Part shown: positions 34,963 to 42,714 of the stretch, one piece after another
Layout of the letters: each line of letters starts with the position of its first letter
How positions within the stretch are numbered: the stretch's first letter is position 1
Assembly (NCBI GenBank): GCA_031291845.1
Contig: JARLIH010000001.1
Span: 1 to 49,141, forward strand
From: Isosphaeraceae bacterium
GTDB lineage: Bacteria > Planctomycetota > Planctomycetia > Isosphaerales > Isosphaeraceae
DNA length: 49,141 nt
Direction: 5' to 3'
Position numbers and translations under genes: made by a program
Notes under the pieces: generated by a model
The model's input: only the letters and a program-made list of their open reading frames with translations
Database searches by the model: none
What the model was told of the DNA's origin: nothing

Positions 34963-36273
34963 TCAGCGCGCCGGCACGAACTCGCTCAAGACCCGTGCGA
35001 GTGCTCGTCCGATGAGCAAATGCCCCGAAGGTGAGGGGTGGCAGTGGTCCATGAAGAGCGTCTCGCTCCCCTCGGTTGACTCGCGAAAAAGGCGATCGAG
35101 GTCGATGAAGCGGACCTTTTCCAGTGCGCACAGCTCGGCGAGCGTCTGGTTGTAGCTCGGCTTGGTAGCATCGGGATGAAGGTCGCCCTCGCGTGCGAGG
35201 ACGAACTGACGCTCGGCTTCGGCGGATCGGCCGGTCGCGAGTTCGAGCTCGGCCAACATCCAGTGCGCTGCAAACTGGACCGGCTGAACGCGCACCGCCT
35301 CCTCCAGCAGCGCGCGGCGAGCCGGATCGGGTGCGCCTTGCAAGGCGGCTTCCTCGGCCCGCCGGAGCAAACTGGCGACTTCTGGGTTTGGCCGGTCGTA
35401 GTGCTTCCAGATGGGCTTGAAACGAAGCCGTAGCGGCATGTTCATGACAACGATTTGGCAATTGATCGCACGCGCGTCGTGGATCAGCTCTCGCAGGTTC
35501 TCGCGGTATTCGGCGGGGGTGTTCGCCACGCGCCCGGGGTTCGGTTTTAGGTCCCAGGTCCGGCTGAGCGCGTCCGGCGCCCTGGAGATCAGGAGCCAGG
35601 TGCGGCTGAAGCCGAGCCAGTGGTGCAGGGCTTCCTTGCGTGCCAATAACCGCCCGCGTTCACGGTCCCCGAGGTTTCTCGCCCGACATTCGTTGTTGCT
35701 CGCCAGCACGACCACGACGTCTGGTCGTAGCGGGGCGATCAGTTCACGAAACTGCTGCCGGCATTGGTAGGACGTGTAACCCGGCACGCCCGCCGACACG
35801 AGTCCGACCGACCGACCGGCCGCCGCCCGTAGCGAGCGCTCGGCGACGCTCGTGAACATTTCGGAACGGGTCACGCGCCAACCGAACGTCGAGGAATCAC
35901 CGAGGCAATAGACACGAAACGTCCCGGGTGCCAGGTCTTCTCGATCGTCGCGGAAGCCCCGGTGGTTTGTCCGCAGCTTGACGCCCAGCATCTCCGTGTC
36001 GAGGTTCGGTTGCAGCTTCCACCAGAGCCGCGGGTCGGTTTGACCGAACTGTTGAAAGGGCTTGGCCTCGAATTGCGTCGGAATGCGCCAGGCCCAGACG
36101 ATGGCTCGCGCGGCGATTTCGGCGGCGAGCAATGAAACGGCGAACACAATAAGGAACGAAAGGCCGATGACTAGGCCCCTGCGCCGCCAGTTCTGTACGC
36201 GCGACAGCCGTCCCGAAGCCGTCGAGGGAGCAGTTGACATGGCGGTCTTCGCTGAGTCGCGCGTCTCATTCAT
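34963..36273 (-). CDS. SGNH-hydrolase-like protein with membrane anchor and TPR-like region
   Basis: A 436-residue protein. One membrane helix (about 33-52, GLVIGLSFLIVFAVSLLAAE) leads to an outer SGNH domain: block I G125-D126-S127 in LGDSSTFGW, a block II Gly in SAGVPGYTSYQC, block III Asn in LASNNECRAR, and block V as MDHCHPSPSGHLLIG with catalytic Asp and His. Between the strands a TPR-like helical insert is seen (ARRALLEEAVRVQPVQ, ELATGRSAEAERQFVLARE). SGNH proteins of this membrane type act as acyl-esterases or O-acyltransferases on glycans, as AlgX/PatB do. A Met at residue 12 is an alternative start. The operon neighbours are the heptaheme protein and a glycosyltransferase. Confidence 0.82.
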   Translation of the reverse strand: MNETRDSAKTAMSTAPSTASGRLSRVQNWRRRGLVIGLSFLIVFAVSLLAAEIAARAIVWAWRIPTQFEAKPFQQFGQTDPRLWWKLQPNLDTEMLGVKLRTNHRGFRDDREDLAPGTFRVYCLGDSSTFGWRVTRSEMFTSVAERSLRAAAGRSVGLVSAGVPGYTSYQCRQQFRELIAPLRPDVVVVLASNNECRARNLGDRERGRLLARKEALHHWLGFSRTWLLISRAPDALSRTWDLKPNPGRVANTPAEYRENLRELIHDARAINCQIVVMNMPLRLRFKPIWKHYDRPNPEVASLLRRAEEAALQGAPDPARRALLEEAVRVQPVQFAAHWMLAELELATGRSAEAERQFVLAREGDLHPDATKPSYNQTLAELCALEKVRFIDLDRLFRESTEGSETLFMDHCHPSPSGHLLIGRALARVLSEFVPAR

Positions 36274-36342
36274 TCTTAGTGATCGGAACCGACTTTGAGA
36301 GAGTCGACAACGTGACCATGAGAGTAGCCCGGCCGGTCCTTC

Positions 36343-38232
36343 TCACTGCGGAGACGGCGCCCCCTGTTCGCGTCGCTCGGGGCGAACGCGAATGTAGTGG
36401 TCGGCGAATGCAGAATGGGGCACGATCCCGATGATATCCGGCATGTGACACGACCGGCAACCGGTAGCCGGATTGACAGGGCAGGTCGAGCCCTGGGAGG
36501 CAGGTCGCTTCGAATGGTCCCCGCCCGCGTCGCCAGCCGCCGTGAGTGCCGCGCCGCCGTGGCAGGCGAGGCACTTCGCGTCGTAGTAGGCGGCGGAGTT
36601 CTTGGCGTCTCGGTGCGGGTCGTGGCAGGTCATGCAATCGAACTTGCCATGGCTCTCGGTATAGCAACGGCTCCAGGTCAGCGTGGTCGCCTGAAAGCGG
36701 ACCGACGTGGGGTCGTCACGCGTCACTTTTTGGGCGCCACGCGGGCTGTGGCACTCCCCGCAAAGAGCGACCACCTGCGGGCCGCGACCCATGCCCGGTT
36801 GCGCGATTGCAAGGTCGGCGTACTTTTCCGTGCCGGCGGCTACGGCCTTGATGTGGTGCCCGCCCGGTCCGTGGCAGCGCTCGCAGCCGATCCCGTGGTC
36901 GGCTACGGTCGCGCCAACGCCGCGCGCCGTTTCGGGAGCATTGGTGGTGTGGCAGGAAATGCAGCGCCTTAAATCGTCATCGCTCAACGCGCGTCCCAGT
37001 GCGTCTTCCCCGGCCGGTGGTCGACGCGGTTGGCCCGTAGTCACGTCCCAGACCGGTCCGTCGGCGTACCGGGACAGGCGGCACTCTCGTGAGCGGCCTT
37101 TTTCGTCCCGCGCGACCGGGGTTAACCCGCGGTCTCCGGAGCCGAAGGCGTACTCCACGAGCGACCGATAGATCCGGTCCTCGTGCCGAGACTCGAACGC
37201 CACTTGCTGCTCGCGCCGTGTGATCGAGTATTTCCATCGGGGATCTTGGGGATCGGCGACCTCGCGACCCGGAAGAAGTGTTTCGGGGAGATCGGTGACT
37301 CTCCAGAACGTTTGAGCGTGCAGGCTACGCTGTTGGTCCTGATGACGAGCGCGGTGGCAGTCGCCGCAACGCGCCGCACCGACGAACGGGGCGGGCTCGG
37401 GTTCCAGCGGGTGCTCGTCGCGGTAAATACGGCCAGTCGCGAGCGCCTGGTTCGCCTCGGCCAGTCGACCTTCTTGGAGCCAAGCGCGGCTGAGGAGCCA
37501 CGCGGTCTCGGGATCGGTCTCGGTGCGCTTACCGAACTGAAGTGAAGCGCGTGCTTCCGTGGGCCGGCCGAGCCGGAGCAATGCCCGAGCAAGGAGCTTG
37601 CGATCGATGGGGCCGGCCCCCGGCGTCCGCTGGGTATCCGGCTTGCCTTCCAGGGCGCGACGCCAGCAGGAGACCGCGCCGTCGAGGTCTCCCTGCGCGA
37701 GGTGTACTCGACCGAGCAAGGAGTCGCCGGCCGACTGCCAGCCCTTGATTCCGGCCAGTCGGCGTGCGAGTTCCGCGGCCTGTTCGAGCCGATCGGCGTC
37801 GAGGTCGAGGCTCGTCATTTCCCGGAGCAGCTCAGGATGGTTCGAGTCTCTGGACAGCCCTTGCGAGAGGCATTCTACGGCCATATCTTGCTCGCCTTTT
37901 TCGCGCAGCAGCCGGCCGAGCAGATACAAGTCTTCCGCGTTCATTTCCTTCGTGCCGCCCAAGGCGCCGTAGATCGACCGCGCAGGCTGCTCCTTGCCGA
38001 GGCGAAGCGAAGCACGTGCGAGGAGGCGCTGTGCTTCCCGGTCGCCGGGCTCGGTCCTCAATCGCTCCCGGGCGAACCCCAACGCCGAGTTCCAGTCCCC
38101 CGCCGCATAAGCGGCATTGCCGCGCTCGTAGAGACTCGGTCCGGGTCGTGACCGCACCCACCAGAGACCCCCGACGAGGAGCGCGCAAGCAAGCACCGCG
38201 CCACGGATCACCGATGTACGGCCTCGCTTCAT
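36343..38232 (-). CDS. TPR + seven-heme c-type cytochrome (TPR first)
   Basis: A 629-residue exported protein. An N-terminal anchor helix (about 9-26, IRGAVLACALLVGGLWWV) leads to roughly 250 residues of TPR repeats (AAGDWNSALGFARERLRTEP, AQGDLDGAVSCWRRALEGKP and others). A multiheme domain follows from about residue 286 to 592 with seven CxxCH sites: CGDCH, CISCH, CERCH, CGECH, CMTCH, CLACH and CRSCH. The pair GIGCERCHGPGGHHI and CMTCHDPH are typical of cytochrome c-554/nitrite-reductase-like multiheme proteins. A second seven-heme protein at 42715-44688 has the heme part first and TPR last. It lies between the DUF3179 lipoprotein gene and the SGNH gene, with gaps of about 70 bases. Likely a periplasmic electron carrier or reductase; the substrate is unknown. 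Confidence 0.88.
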   Translation of the reverse strand: MKRGRTSVIRGAVLACALLVGGLWWVRSRPGPSLYERGNAAYAAGDWNSALGFARERLRTEPGDREAQRLLARASLRLGKEQPARSIYGALGGTKEMNAEDLYLLGRLLREKGEQDMAVECLSQGLSRDSNHPELLREMTSLDLDADRLEQAAELARRLAGIKGWQSAGDSLLGRVHLAQGDLDGAVSCWRRALEGKPDTQRTPGAGPIDRKLLARALLRLGRPTEARASLQFGKRTETDPETAWLLSRAWLQEGRLAEANQALATGRIYRDEHPLEPEPAPFVGAARCGDCHRARHQDQQRSLHAQTFWRVTDLPETLLPGREVADPQDPRWKYSITRREQQVAFESRHEDRIYRSLVEYAFGSGDRGLTPVARDEKGRSRECRLSRYADGPVWDVTTGQPRRPPAGEDALGRALSDDDLRRCISCHTTNAPETARGVGATVADHGIGCERCHGPGGHHIKAVAAGTEKYADLAIAQPGMGRGPQVVALCGECHSPRGAQKVTRDDPTSVRFQATTLTWSRCYTESHGKFDCMTCHDPHRDAKNSAAYYDAKCLACHGGAALTAAGDAGGDHSKRPASQGSTCPVNPATGCRSCHMPDIIGIVPHSAFADHYIRVRPERREQGAPSPQ

Positions 38233-38302
38233 ATGCCGGGCGATCTCCCGAGGCGATTGTTCCCTGCTGACCTCGGATTATCGACGCGCACCGGCGCAAG
38301 AA

Positions 38303-38932
38303 TCAAGGGTTAACGACGTTGGACACGCCCATGTAGACGTCGGTGTCGGGATGGGCCTCGCGCCATTTCTTCCATGTCGTCAAGGTGAACGGGTGGGTGG
38401 GGTACGGAAAAGTCGGCGGGACTTCGGCCAGGCCGGCCTGAGGCTCGAATTGAAGCGATCGTTGACGAAACCCGTGGCCGTCAGCCCGGATGATCATCTC
38501 CTGGCTCCGCCGCATCTGTCCCCCTTGGCTGATGTCGAGCGGGACGCCGCGCGTGCTGTGGGTGAAGGCCTGCGTACACTGGTTCGCGTCGCAATAGGTC
38601 ACAGTGATCGGTACGTCGCCAACCAGGTCATTGACAATGTGCGTGGTGGGGTGGCCAAACGCCTTCAGGCGATAGGCCCGCGCTCGGCTGCCCACGGAGA
38701 TGCCGATCACGTCCTCGTCCTCGGGAATGGGGGAATTGGCTGCCGGGACCGTCGGTGGTTCGCGAATGCCGGGATACGTGAACAAGAAGAATACGTCGCG
38801 CGTCGGATCAGGTGGTGGATCTTGCGCGTGACATCCCAGGGTGCTGAGCGAGCAGACGACGACCAGGGCGACCGTTCCGCGCTCGATCCTCCAAGAATGC
38901 GGGCGCCGGCGGCGAGAGTTTTCGCGGGCCAT
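38303..38932 (-). CDS. DUF3179 lipoprotein
   Basis: A 209-residue exported protein. The ATG at 38932 has AGGGG about 8 bases upstream. The signal ends in a lipobox-like S-T-L-G-C34. DUF3179 features are visible: DEDVIGISVGSRARAYRLKA, HPTTHIVNDLVGDVPITVTYC, DANQCTQAFTHSTRG and, at the end, WREAHPDTDVYMG. The Cys in TYCDANQC could bind metal or be redox-active. The function of DUF3179 is unknown; it often occurs with copper or cytochrome proteins and here is next to a seven-heme cytochrome. An AT-rich promoter-like block is just upstream. Confidence 0.85.
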   Translation of the reverse strand: MARENSRRRRPHSWRIERGTVALVVVCSLSTLGCHAQDPPPDPTRDVFFLFTYPGIREPPTVPAANSPIPEDEDVIGISVGSRARAYRLKAFGHPTTHIVNDLVGDVPITVTYCDANQCTQAFTHSTRGVPLDISQGGQMRRSQEMIIRADGHGFRQRSLQFEPQAGLAEVPPTFPYPTHPFTLTTWKKWREAHPDTDVYMGVSNVVNP

Positions 38933-38960
38933 GAAATGATCCCCTGGCGGGAGGCTAGCG

Positions 38961-38998
38961 AGTTTGTATAAAACAATAAATAAAATTAAATTAAAATG
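38961..38998 (-). promoter_or_regulatory. AT-rich promoter-like block upstream of DUF3179 gene
   Basis: A 38-base run made almost only of A and T, which stands out in this GC-rich window. On the minus strand it contains TATACA and several TTTAATT/TTTATT hexamers that could serve as -10 and -35 boxes. It ends about 30 bases before the DUF3179 start and likely drives the DUF3179-heptaheme-SGNH-glycosyltransferase run. Confidence 0.4.
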
Positions 38999-39059
38999 TG
39001 CTATGGATTAATGGGTTGGCCCCAGGAAGGCCGGTTGCCTGTGCGTCACGGGATTGATT

Positions 39060-40154
39060 TCACCGTTTTCCATTCGCGTGGCCTTCAGCGTTGATCATCA
39101 TCGCGCGGATTTGGTCGGCCCGCTTGGTGTACTGTTCCGCCTCGTCGGCCCGCCCAAGCTGGCGATACGCCAGGGCCAGCGAGTAAACGGTTTCGTAGTC
39201 GTCCGGGGCGATGGTCAGCGCGCGTGTCAGGTGCTCGATTGCGGGCTCGGGTCGCTGTGTTTTGAGCTCGAGTCGCCCCAGTGAAAGCCAGGCCTGTTTC
39301 GACCGTGGGTCCCGTTCGACGGCCTGGAGCCAGCTCTTCTCGGCGGCGTCCGCGACTCCGAGCGACTCTTCGGCCAGGCCGCGCAGGTAATACAATATGG
39401 CGTCGTCACGGCGCTGGAGTTCCGCAGATAACAGCCGGCACGCGTCCTCAGCGCGGCCGGATGCGATCAGGTCGGTCGTCAGCTCGTTCCAAAAAATCGA
39501 ATAGTCAAACGGCAGGGACTTGAGGTCGGGCTGGAGCTCCAGGACCTTTTCGTACGCGGCGATCGCTCCGGCGGGGTCGCGGTCGTCGTGGCGGATCGAG
39601 CCGATCATCGCGTAGCCGATGAGGGCGTCCGCCGGAATGTGCGTGAGCTGTTCGGCGATTTCGGTGGCCTGGCGCATTTGTTTTCGGGAGTAGTAAATTG
39701 CCGCCATGCGCCGGAGGGCGAGTGTGTCACGGGGCCGCCGGCGCAGGATCTCTTCGTAGATCGCAATCGCTCGGTCGGGCTCCTTGGCGCAAAGCAGCCC
39801 GAACGCCCGGGTGTGCTGATCGTCGGGATCCAGCGGACCCGTCCATTCCGCCCGGTGATAGTAACCCTCGGCCTCGTCGGCGCGGTCGACCTCGCTGAGC
39901 GCGCGCCCCGCGAGGACCGCGGCCGAGTGGCTCCAAGGACGGCGGAGGAGATGGGCTCTCGCCCGGTCCAGCGCAAGCACGAAGTTCCTTCGCTTGTACG
40001 CGTTCTCGGCCTCACGCAGGGCTTCGGATTGGCTCGCGAACCAGACTCCGACAGCGACCACCAGGGCGAACACGAGTGCGCTTGCGCGGACCATGAGGGA
40101 CAGGCTCGATCCATCACTGCGCTTCGGTGGGCCGGTGGTGCGTGTCCTGGTCAT
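39060..40154 (-). CDS. Membrane-anchored TPR protein (paralogue of 26540-27757)
   Basis: A 364-residue TPR protein. The ATG at 40154 was chosen over an upstream frame of 34 more codons because the sequence from MTRTRTTGPPKRS leads directly to the anchor helix (VRASALVFALVVAVGVWF). Repeats include YKRRNFVLALDRARAHLLRR, PDRAIAIYEEILRRRPRDTL, GVADAAEKSWLQAVERDPRS and TQRPEPAIEHLTRALTIAPD, ending with an acidic/basic tail. It is a close paralogue of the TPR protein at 26540-27757, sharing the order of repeats and the closing YETVYSLALAYRQLGRADEAE block. It follows DUF1559 copy B on the same strand after 535 bases. Role inferred as an envelope scaffold. Confidence 0.84.
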   Translation of the reverse strand: MTRTRTTGPPKRSDGSSLSLMVRASALVFALVVAVGVWFASQSEALREAENAYKRRNFVLALDRARAHLLRRPWSHSAAVLAGRALSEVDRADEAEGYYHRAEWTGPLDPDDQHTRAFGLLCAKEPDRAIAIYEEILRRRPRDTLALRRMAAIYYSRKQMRQATEIAEQLTHIPADALIGYAMIGSIRHDDRDPAGAIAAYEKVLELQPDLKSLPFDYSIFWNELTTDLIASGRAEDACRLLSAELQRRDDAILYYLRGLAEESLGVADAAEKSWLQAVERDPRSKQAWLSLGRLELKTQRPEPAIEHLTRALTIAPDDYETVYSLALAYRQLGRADEAEQYTKRADQIRAMMINAEGHANGKR

Positions 40155-40689
40155 CGTTTTCTTGCCAAGGGCGATTGGACCCGTTCCGAAAACGCCTTCG
40201 CGTGGCTCGTAGAGCGGAGCGACGTATCCCTGTCGGCAAGAACCTGACGGCCCCAAAGCTCGACTCTGTGTTCGCCCTCTTTGGCGCTACGAACGGGACA
40301 TCTTCCGCCCTGCGCATAGCCGCTTCAACGTCGGTCCTAAACGGCCGCGATAAGTGGTTGGCCACCGAACTTGGCAATCCCGTGCCGTCGATGGGGAGCC
40401 GAACGGGGTGAGCCCCGGCCTTCGCTTGGAACCGCCGTTCTCGTGGCGCGAGACTGCTGACAAGGCGACAGGCCCGTGGCTTGCGGCAGGGATCGACTCC
40501 GCCGCCAGCGAGAGCGACGAAGACGGGTCAAAGACAAGACTAGAGGTCCGCCGAAGCAGGTCTCTGATCCACGACTCGCGGCACGTGGGCCGATTTGCGA
40601 TCAGTCGACATGACGGCGAACGACATAGGGCCTGAAGGCGCCATTTCGCCGGCGAACCGGCTCATCGCGCCTCCAGGCCCCCTCAGTGC
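40155..40689. other. Gap between TPR gene and DUF1559 copy B
   Basis: These 535 bases hold no supported gene. Short open frames lack ribosome sites and family resemblance. The strong hairpin at 40628-40680 is just downstream of the DUF1559 stop, and the TPR gene promoter should lie nearer 40160-40300. Confidence 0.45.
40628..40680 (-). terminator. Strong hairpin 10 bases after DUF1559 copy B
   Basis: GGGCCTGAAGGCGC (40628-40641) pairs with GCGCCTCCAGGCCC (40667-40680) over 14 positions with one mismatch. The loop contains a smaller CGCCGGCG palindrome. It lies 9 bases after the DUF1559 stop on the minus strand, the position of a terminator, though no U-tract follows. Confidence 0.6.
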
Positions 40690-41700
40690 TCAGTAGGAGT
40701 CGGCCCCAACGACTTCGCCGTAAGCGGCGGTCGCGAGGGCATACCATGTCGTATAGCTGATCGAGTTCTTGATGAACTTGACCGAGCCGTCAAGGAAAAG
40801 GACGTTCACACCACCGGGGTGCTGCGAGCTGACGCCGATCTGGCCGTCCCAGGGGCTGGCGGCAAGGCACGCCTTGGTGTTGGGCAGGGTGGTAGCGAAG
40901 TAGCCGCCGCCGCGACCGGAGTCGTGCTCGCACCAGTATTCGCCCTTGTAGTCCCACGAAACCGTCGTTGACGCCTGACAGAGCTGCGCATCGCCGTACG
41001 GCGATCCACCGGCCCCAAGCGCGGACCAGGTATTGCCCTCTTGCCAAACCAAGTTGAAGCCGGGCTTGTTCTGGCCGGACGTTCCCTTGACCCACTCGCT
41101 GAAGGCCGCCGTGTTGGACGTGCCGTCGGTGACACTCGCCAATTTGACAATGTTACCGATTTGCGCGTTACCACCCAGGAACCACGAGATACCGTTGAGG
41201 TTGCCCCCCGTATAGCGGCGCTCGTAGCCCAGGTTCTCCGGATAATTGGGGCACGCGACCGTAAAGCCGATGTTGTTGATCGTAATGAACGTGCTGTTGT
41301 TGCCGACGTTGCCGTCGGACGGGCAAAGGAACGAGTTGATCTTCATCGAGCAAACCGTCGCGTTCCCCGCCTGAATTCCGCTGCCTCCCCAGGCGACCAT
41401 GTCATAAGCGAAATTAATAGCGTTGTAGATCTGGGTCTGCTCCATGTAGGGAAGCAGACGGGTCTTCATGGACTGGTTCTGGACGACGTTCCAGCCACCC
41501 GACGGCGGGATGCATTCCTGGGACGAAATATAATTGTGGATGCCCAGGCCGATCTGCTTCAGGTTGTTGACGCATTGGGCGCGCCGCGCGGCTTCGCGCG
41601 CCGCCTGGACGGCCGGCAGGAGCAATGCAATCAGCACGGCGATGATCGCGATGACCACCAGCAGCTCGATCAGTGTAAAACCACGACGAATCCGACTCAT
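40690..41700 (-). CDS. DUF1559 pilin-like protein, copy B
   Basis: A 336-residue DUF1559 protein. The ATG at 41700 has GGGAG upstream. Its pilin signal (IRRG then [20 protein letters not shown]) and long N-terminal helix match copy A almost exactly, while the middle beta-rich part differs (for example [18 protein letters not shown] here). The H-x9-DG motif is [17 protein letters not shown] and the C-terminus is GEVVGADSY. The near-identical ends and divergent middle suggest duplication followed by surface diversification. The matching small lipoprotein gene lies 106 bases upstream. As with copy A, processing by a prepilin peptidase is expected from the signal. Confidence 0.93.
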   Translation of the reverse strand: MSRIRRGFTLIELLVVIAIIAVLIALLLPAVQAAREAARRAQCVNNLKQIGLGIHNYISSQECIPPSGGWNVVQNQSMKTRLLPYMEQTQIYNAINFAYDMVAWGGSGIQAGNATVCSMKINSFLCPSDGNVGNNSTFITINNIGFTVACPNYPENLGYERRYTGGNLNGISWFLGGNAQIGNIVKLASVTDGTSNTAAFSEWVKGTSGQNKPGFNLVWQEGNTWSALGAGGSPYGDAQLCQASTTVSWDYKGEYWCEHDSGRGGGYFATTLPNTKACLAASPWDGQIGVSSQHPGGVNVLFLDGSVKFIKNSISYTTWYALATAAYGEVVGADSY

Positions 41701-41806
41701 TGACGTCTCCCGGAGAATGACGAACGAAACAAAACCATGAACACGCTCTGGCCAGGTCCTGGATGTCGCGGAGGGATAACGATCGACTTCCAGGAACTCT
41801 GGCAAC

Positions 41807-42037
41807 TCACTTGGACAGCGCCGGCGCCGGCGCTGGTTTCGGCTGGGCCGTTTGCTTGCCCGGCTGGGGCGCGCTCTTCAGCATCGCATTGCGCGCCTCT
41901 TCCGACGATTTGGGATAGTCTGCGGGAACGGTCCCCGGCCCACCGGCTCTCTCCGCCCCCGAATCTTCGCAGCCAGCCACGCCCAAGAGGCCGACACCCA
42001 AAGCGACAAGCCGCAAGCCTCGATGCAGCACCTTCAC
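41807..42037 (-). CDS. Small lipoprotein paired with DUF1559, copy B
   Basis: A 76-residue lipoprotein. GTG at 42037 has GGAGGGG upstream; the frame is open further up, but without a ribosome site. The signal reads [19 protein letters not shown]23, and the mature part has [19 protein letters not shown] followed by a Pro/Ala/Lys-rich tail ([11 protein letters not shown]). Cys position, length and the KSSEEA block match the copy A lipoprotein at 32009-32257, although the tails differ in composition (Pro/Ala here, Gly/Gln there). It is probably co-transcribed with DUF1559 copy B. Function unknown. Confidence 0.8.
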   Translation of the reverse strand: MKVLHRGLRLVALGVGLLGVAGCEDSGAERAGGPGTVPADYPKSSEEARNAMLKSAPQPGKQTAQPKPAPAPALSK

Positions 42038-42714
42038 AATGCCCCTCCAATAGAAGATGGGAACCAAGAACCTCAAACGAATGGCCGAATCAATAGAAAT
42101 TGGCGATGTGGGTATGCACAGAAACACCGGATCCTTCTTCGCTGTCACGAGGAGTGACGCGCTCAGACGACCCGGCGACCACCGCAAACCGACCACAGCC
42201 AAAAGGGCGATGGTACGACAGCAGTCGATTTCGTTCGACGGAATAAGCGATTTAAGCTGTTAGTATGGTCGCCCTTACCTTCGGCGTCAATAACAAAGTC
42301 CATGCGGGCCCATTTTTTCGAGACGCCGCTTACCCTAAAGAAAGCCCCTTGCGCTATTTGCCATCTACCGTTGTGCGGAACGTTTACTGCTTGCCCTCCG
42401 GTCAATCGAGCACGAGACTTGCGACGCTACGAATCCAAGGCGGTCAACATTGAATAGGCGGGCTAGGCATGCTCCGCGTTTCACGTCTCTTTTTCTACTC
42501 GGCCGGATGAGCCGCTTTCCTGGCACACCCAAATTCGGGCCTGGCTGCGCAGCGCAATTGACCTGCTGTCAGCGCGCCCCGTACGAATGTTGGTAAGGCT
42601 TCGCGATCGGTTGCCTTCACGCTAAACTCGAACCCCAGCGGCGTGTCTGCCGAAGACCGCCGTCGGTCCGAACCGGGCCAGAGGCGTTCCCTGCGACGAA
42701 CGTGGATCATCACG
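42038..42714. other. Divergent gap before second heptaheme gene
   Basis: These 677 bases lie between the copy B lipoprotein start (minus) and the heptaheme gene (plus). No supported gene; an 80-codon minus frame at 42163-42405 has no ribosome site or recognisable family. The stretch 42240-42480 is more AT-rich and likely holds promoters. Confidence 0.45.

Noticed and set aside
34916..35461. 182-codon upstream extension of the glycosyltransferase
   Set aside because: It overlaps the SGNH hydrolase gene out of frame and lacks membrane segments.
38303..38932. DUF3179 protein as a copper chaperone
   Set aside because: Only two nearby Cys are visible (TYCDANQC), with no established copper-binding motif. 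Function left open.
42163..42405. 80-aa minus-strand ORF
   Set aside because: No ribosome binding site, signal peptide or recognisable domain.
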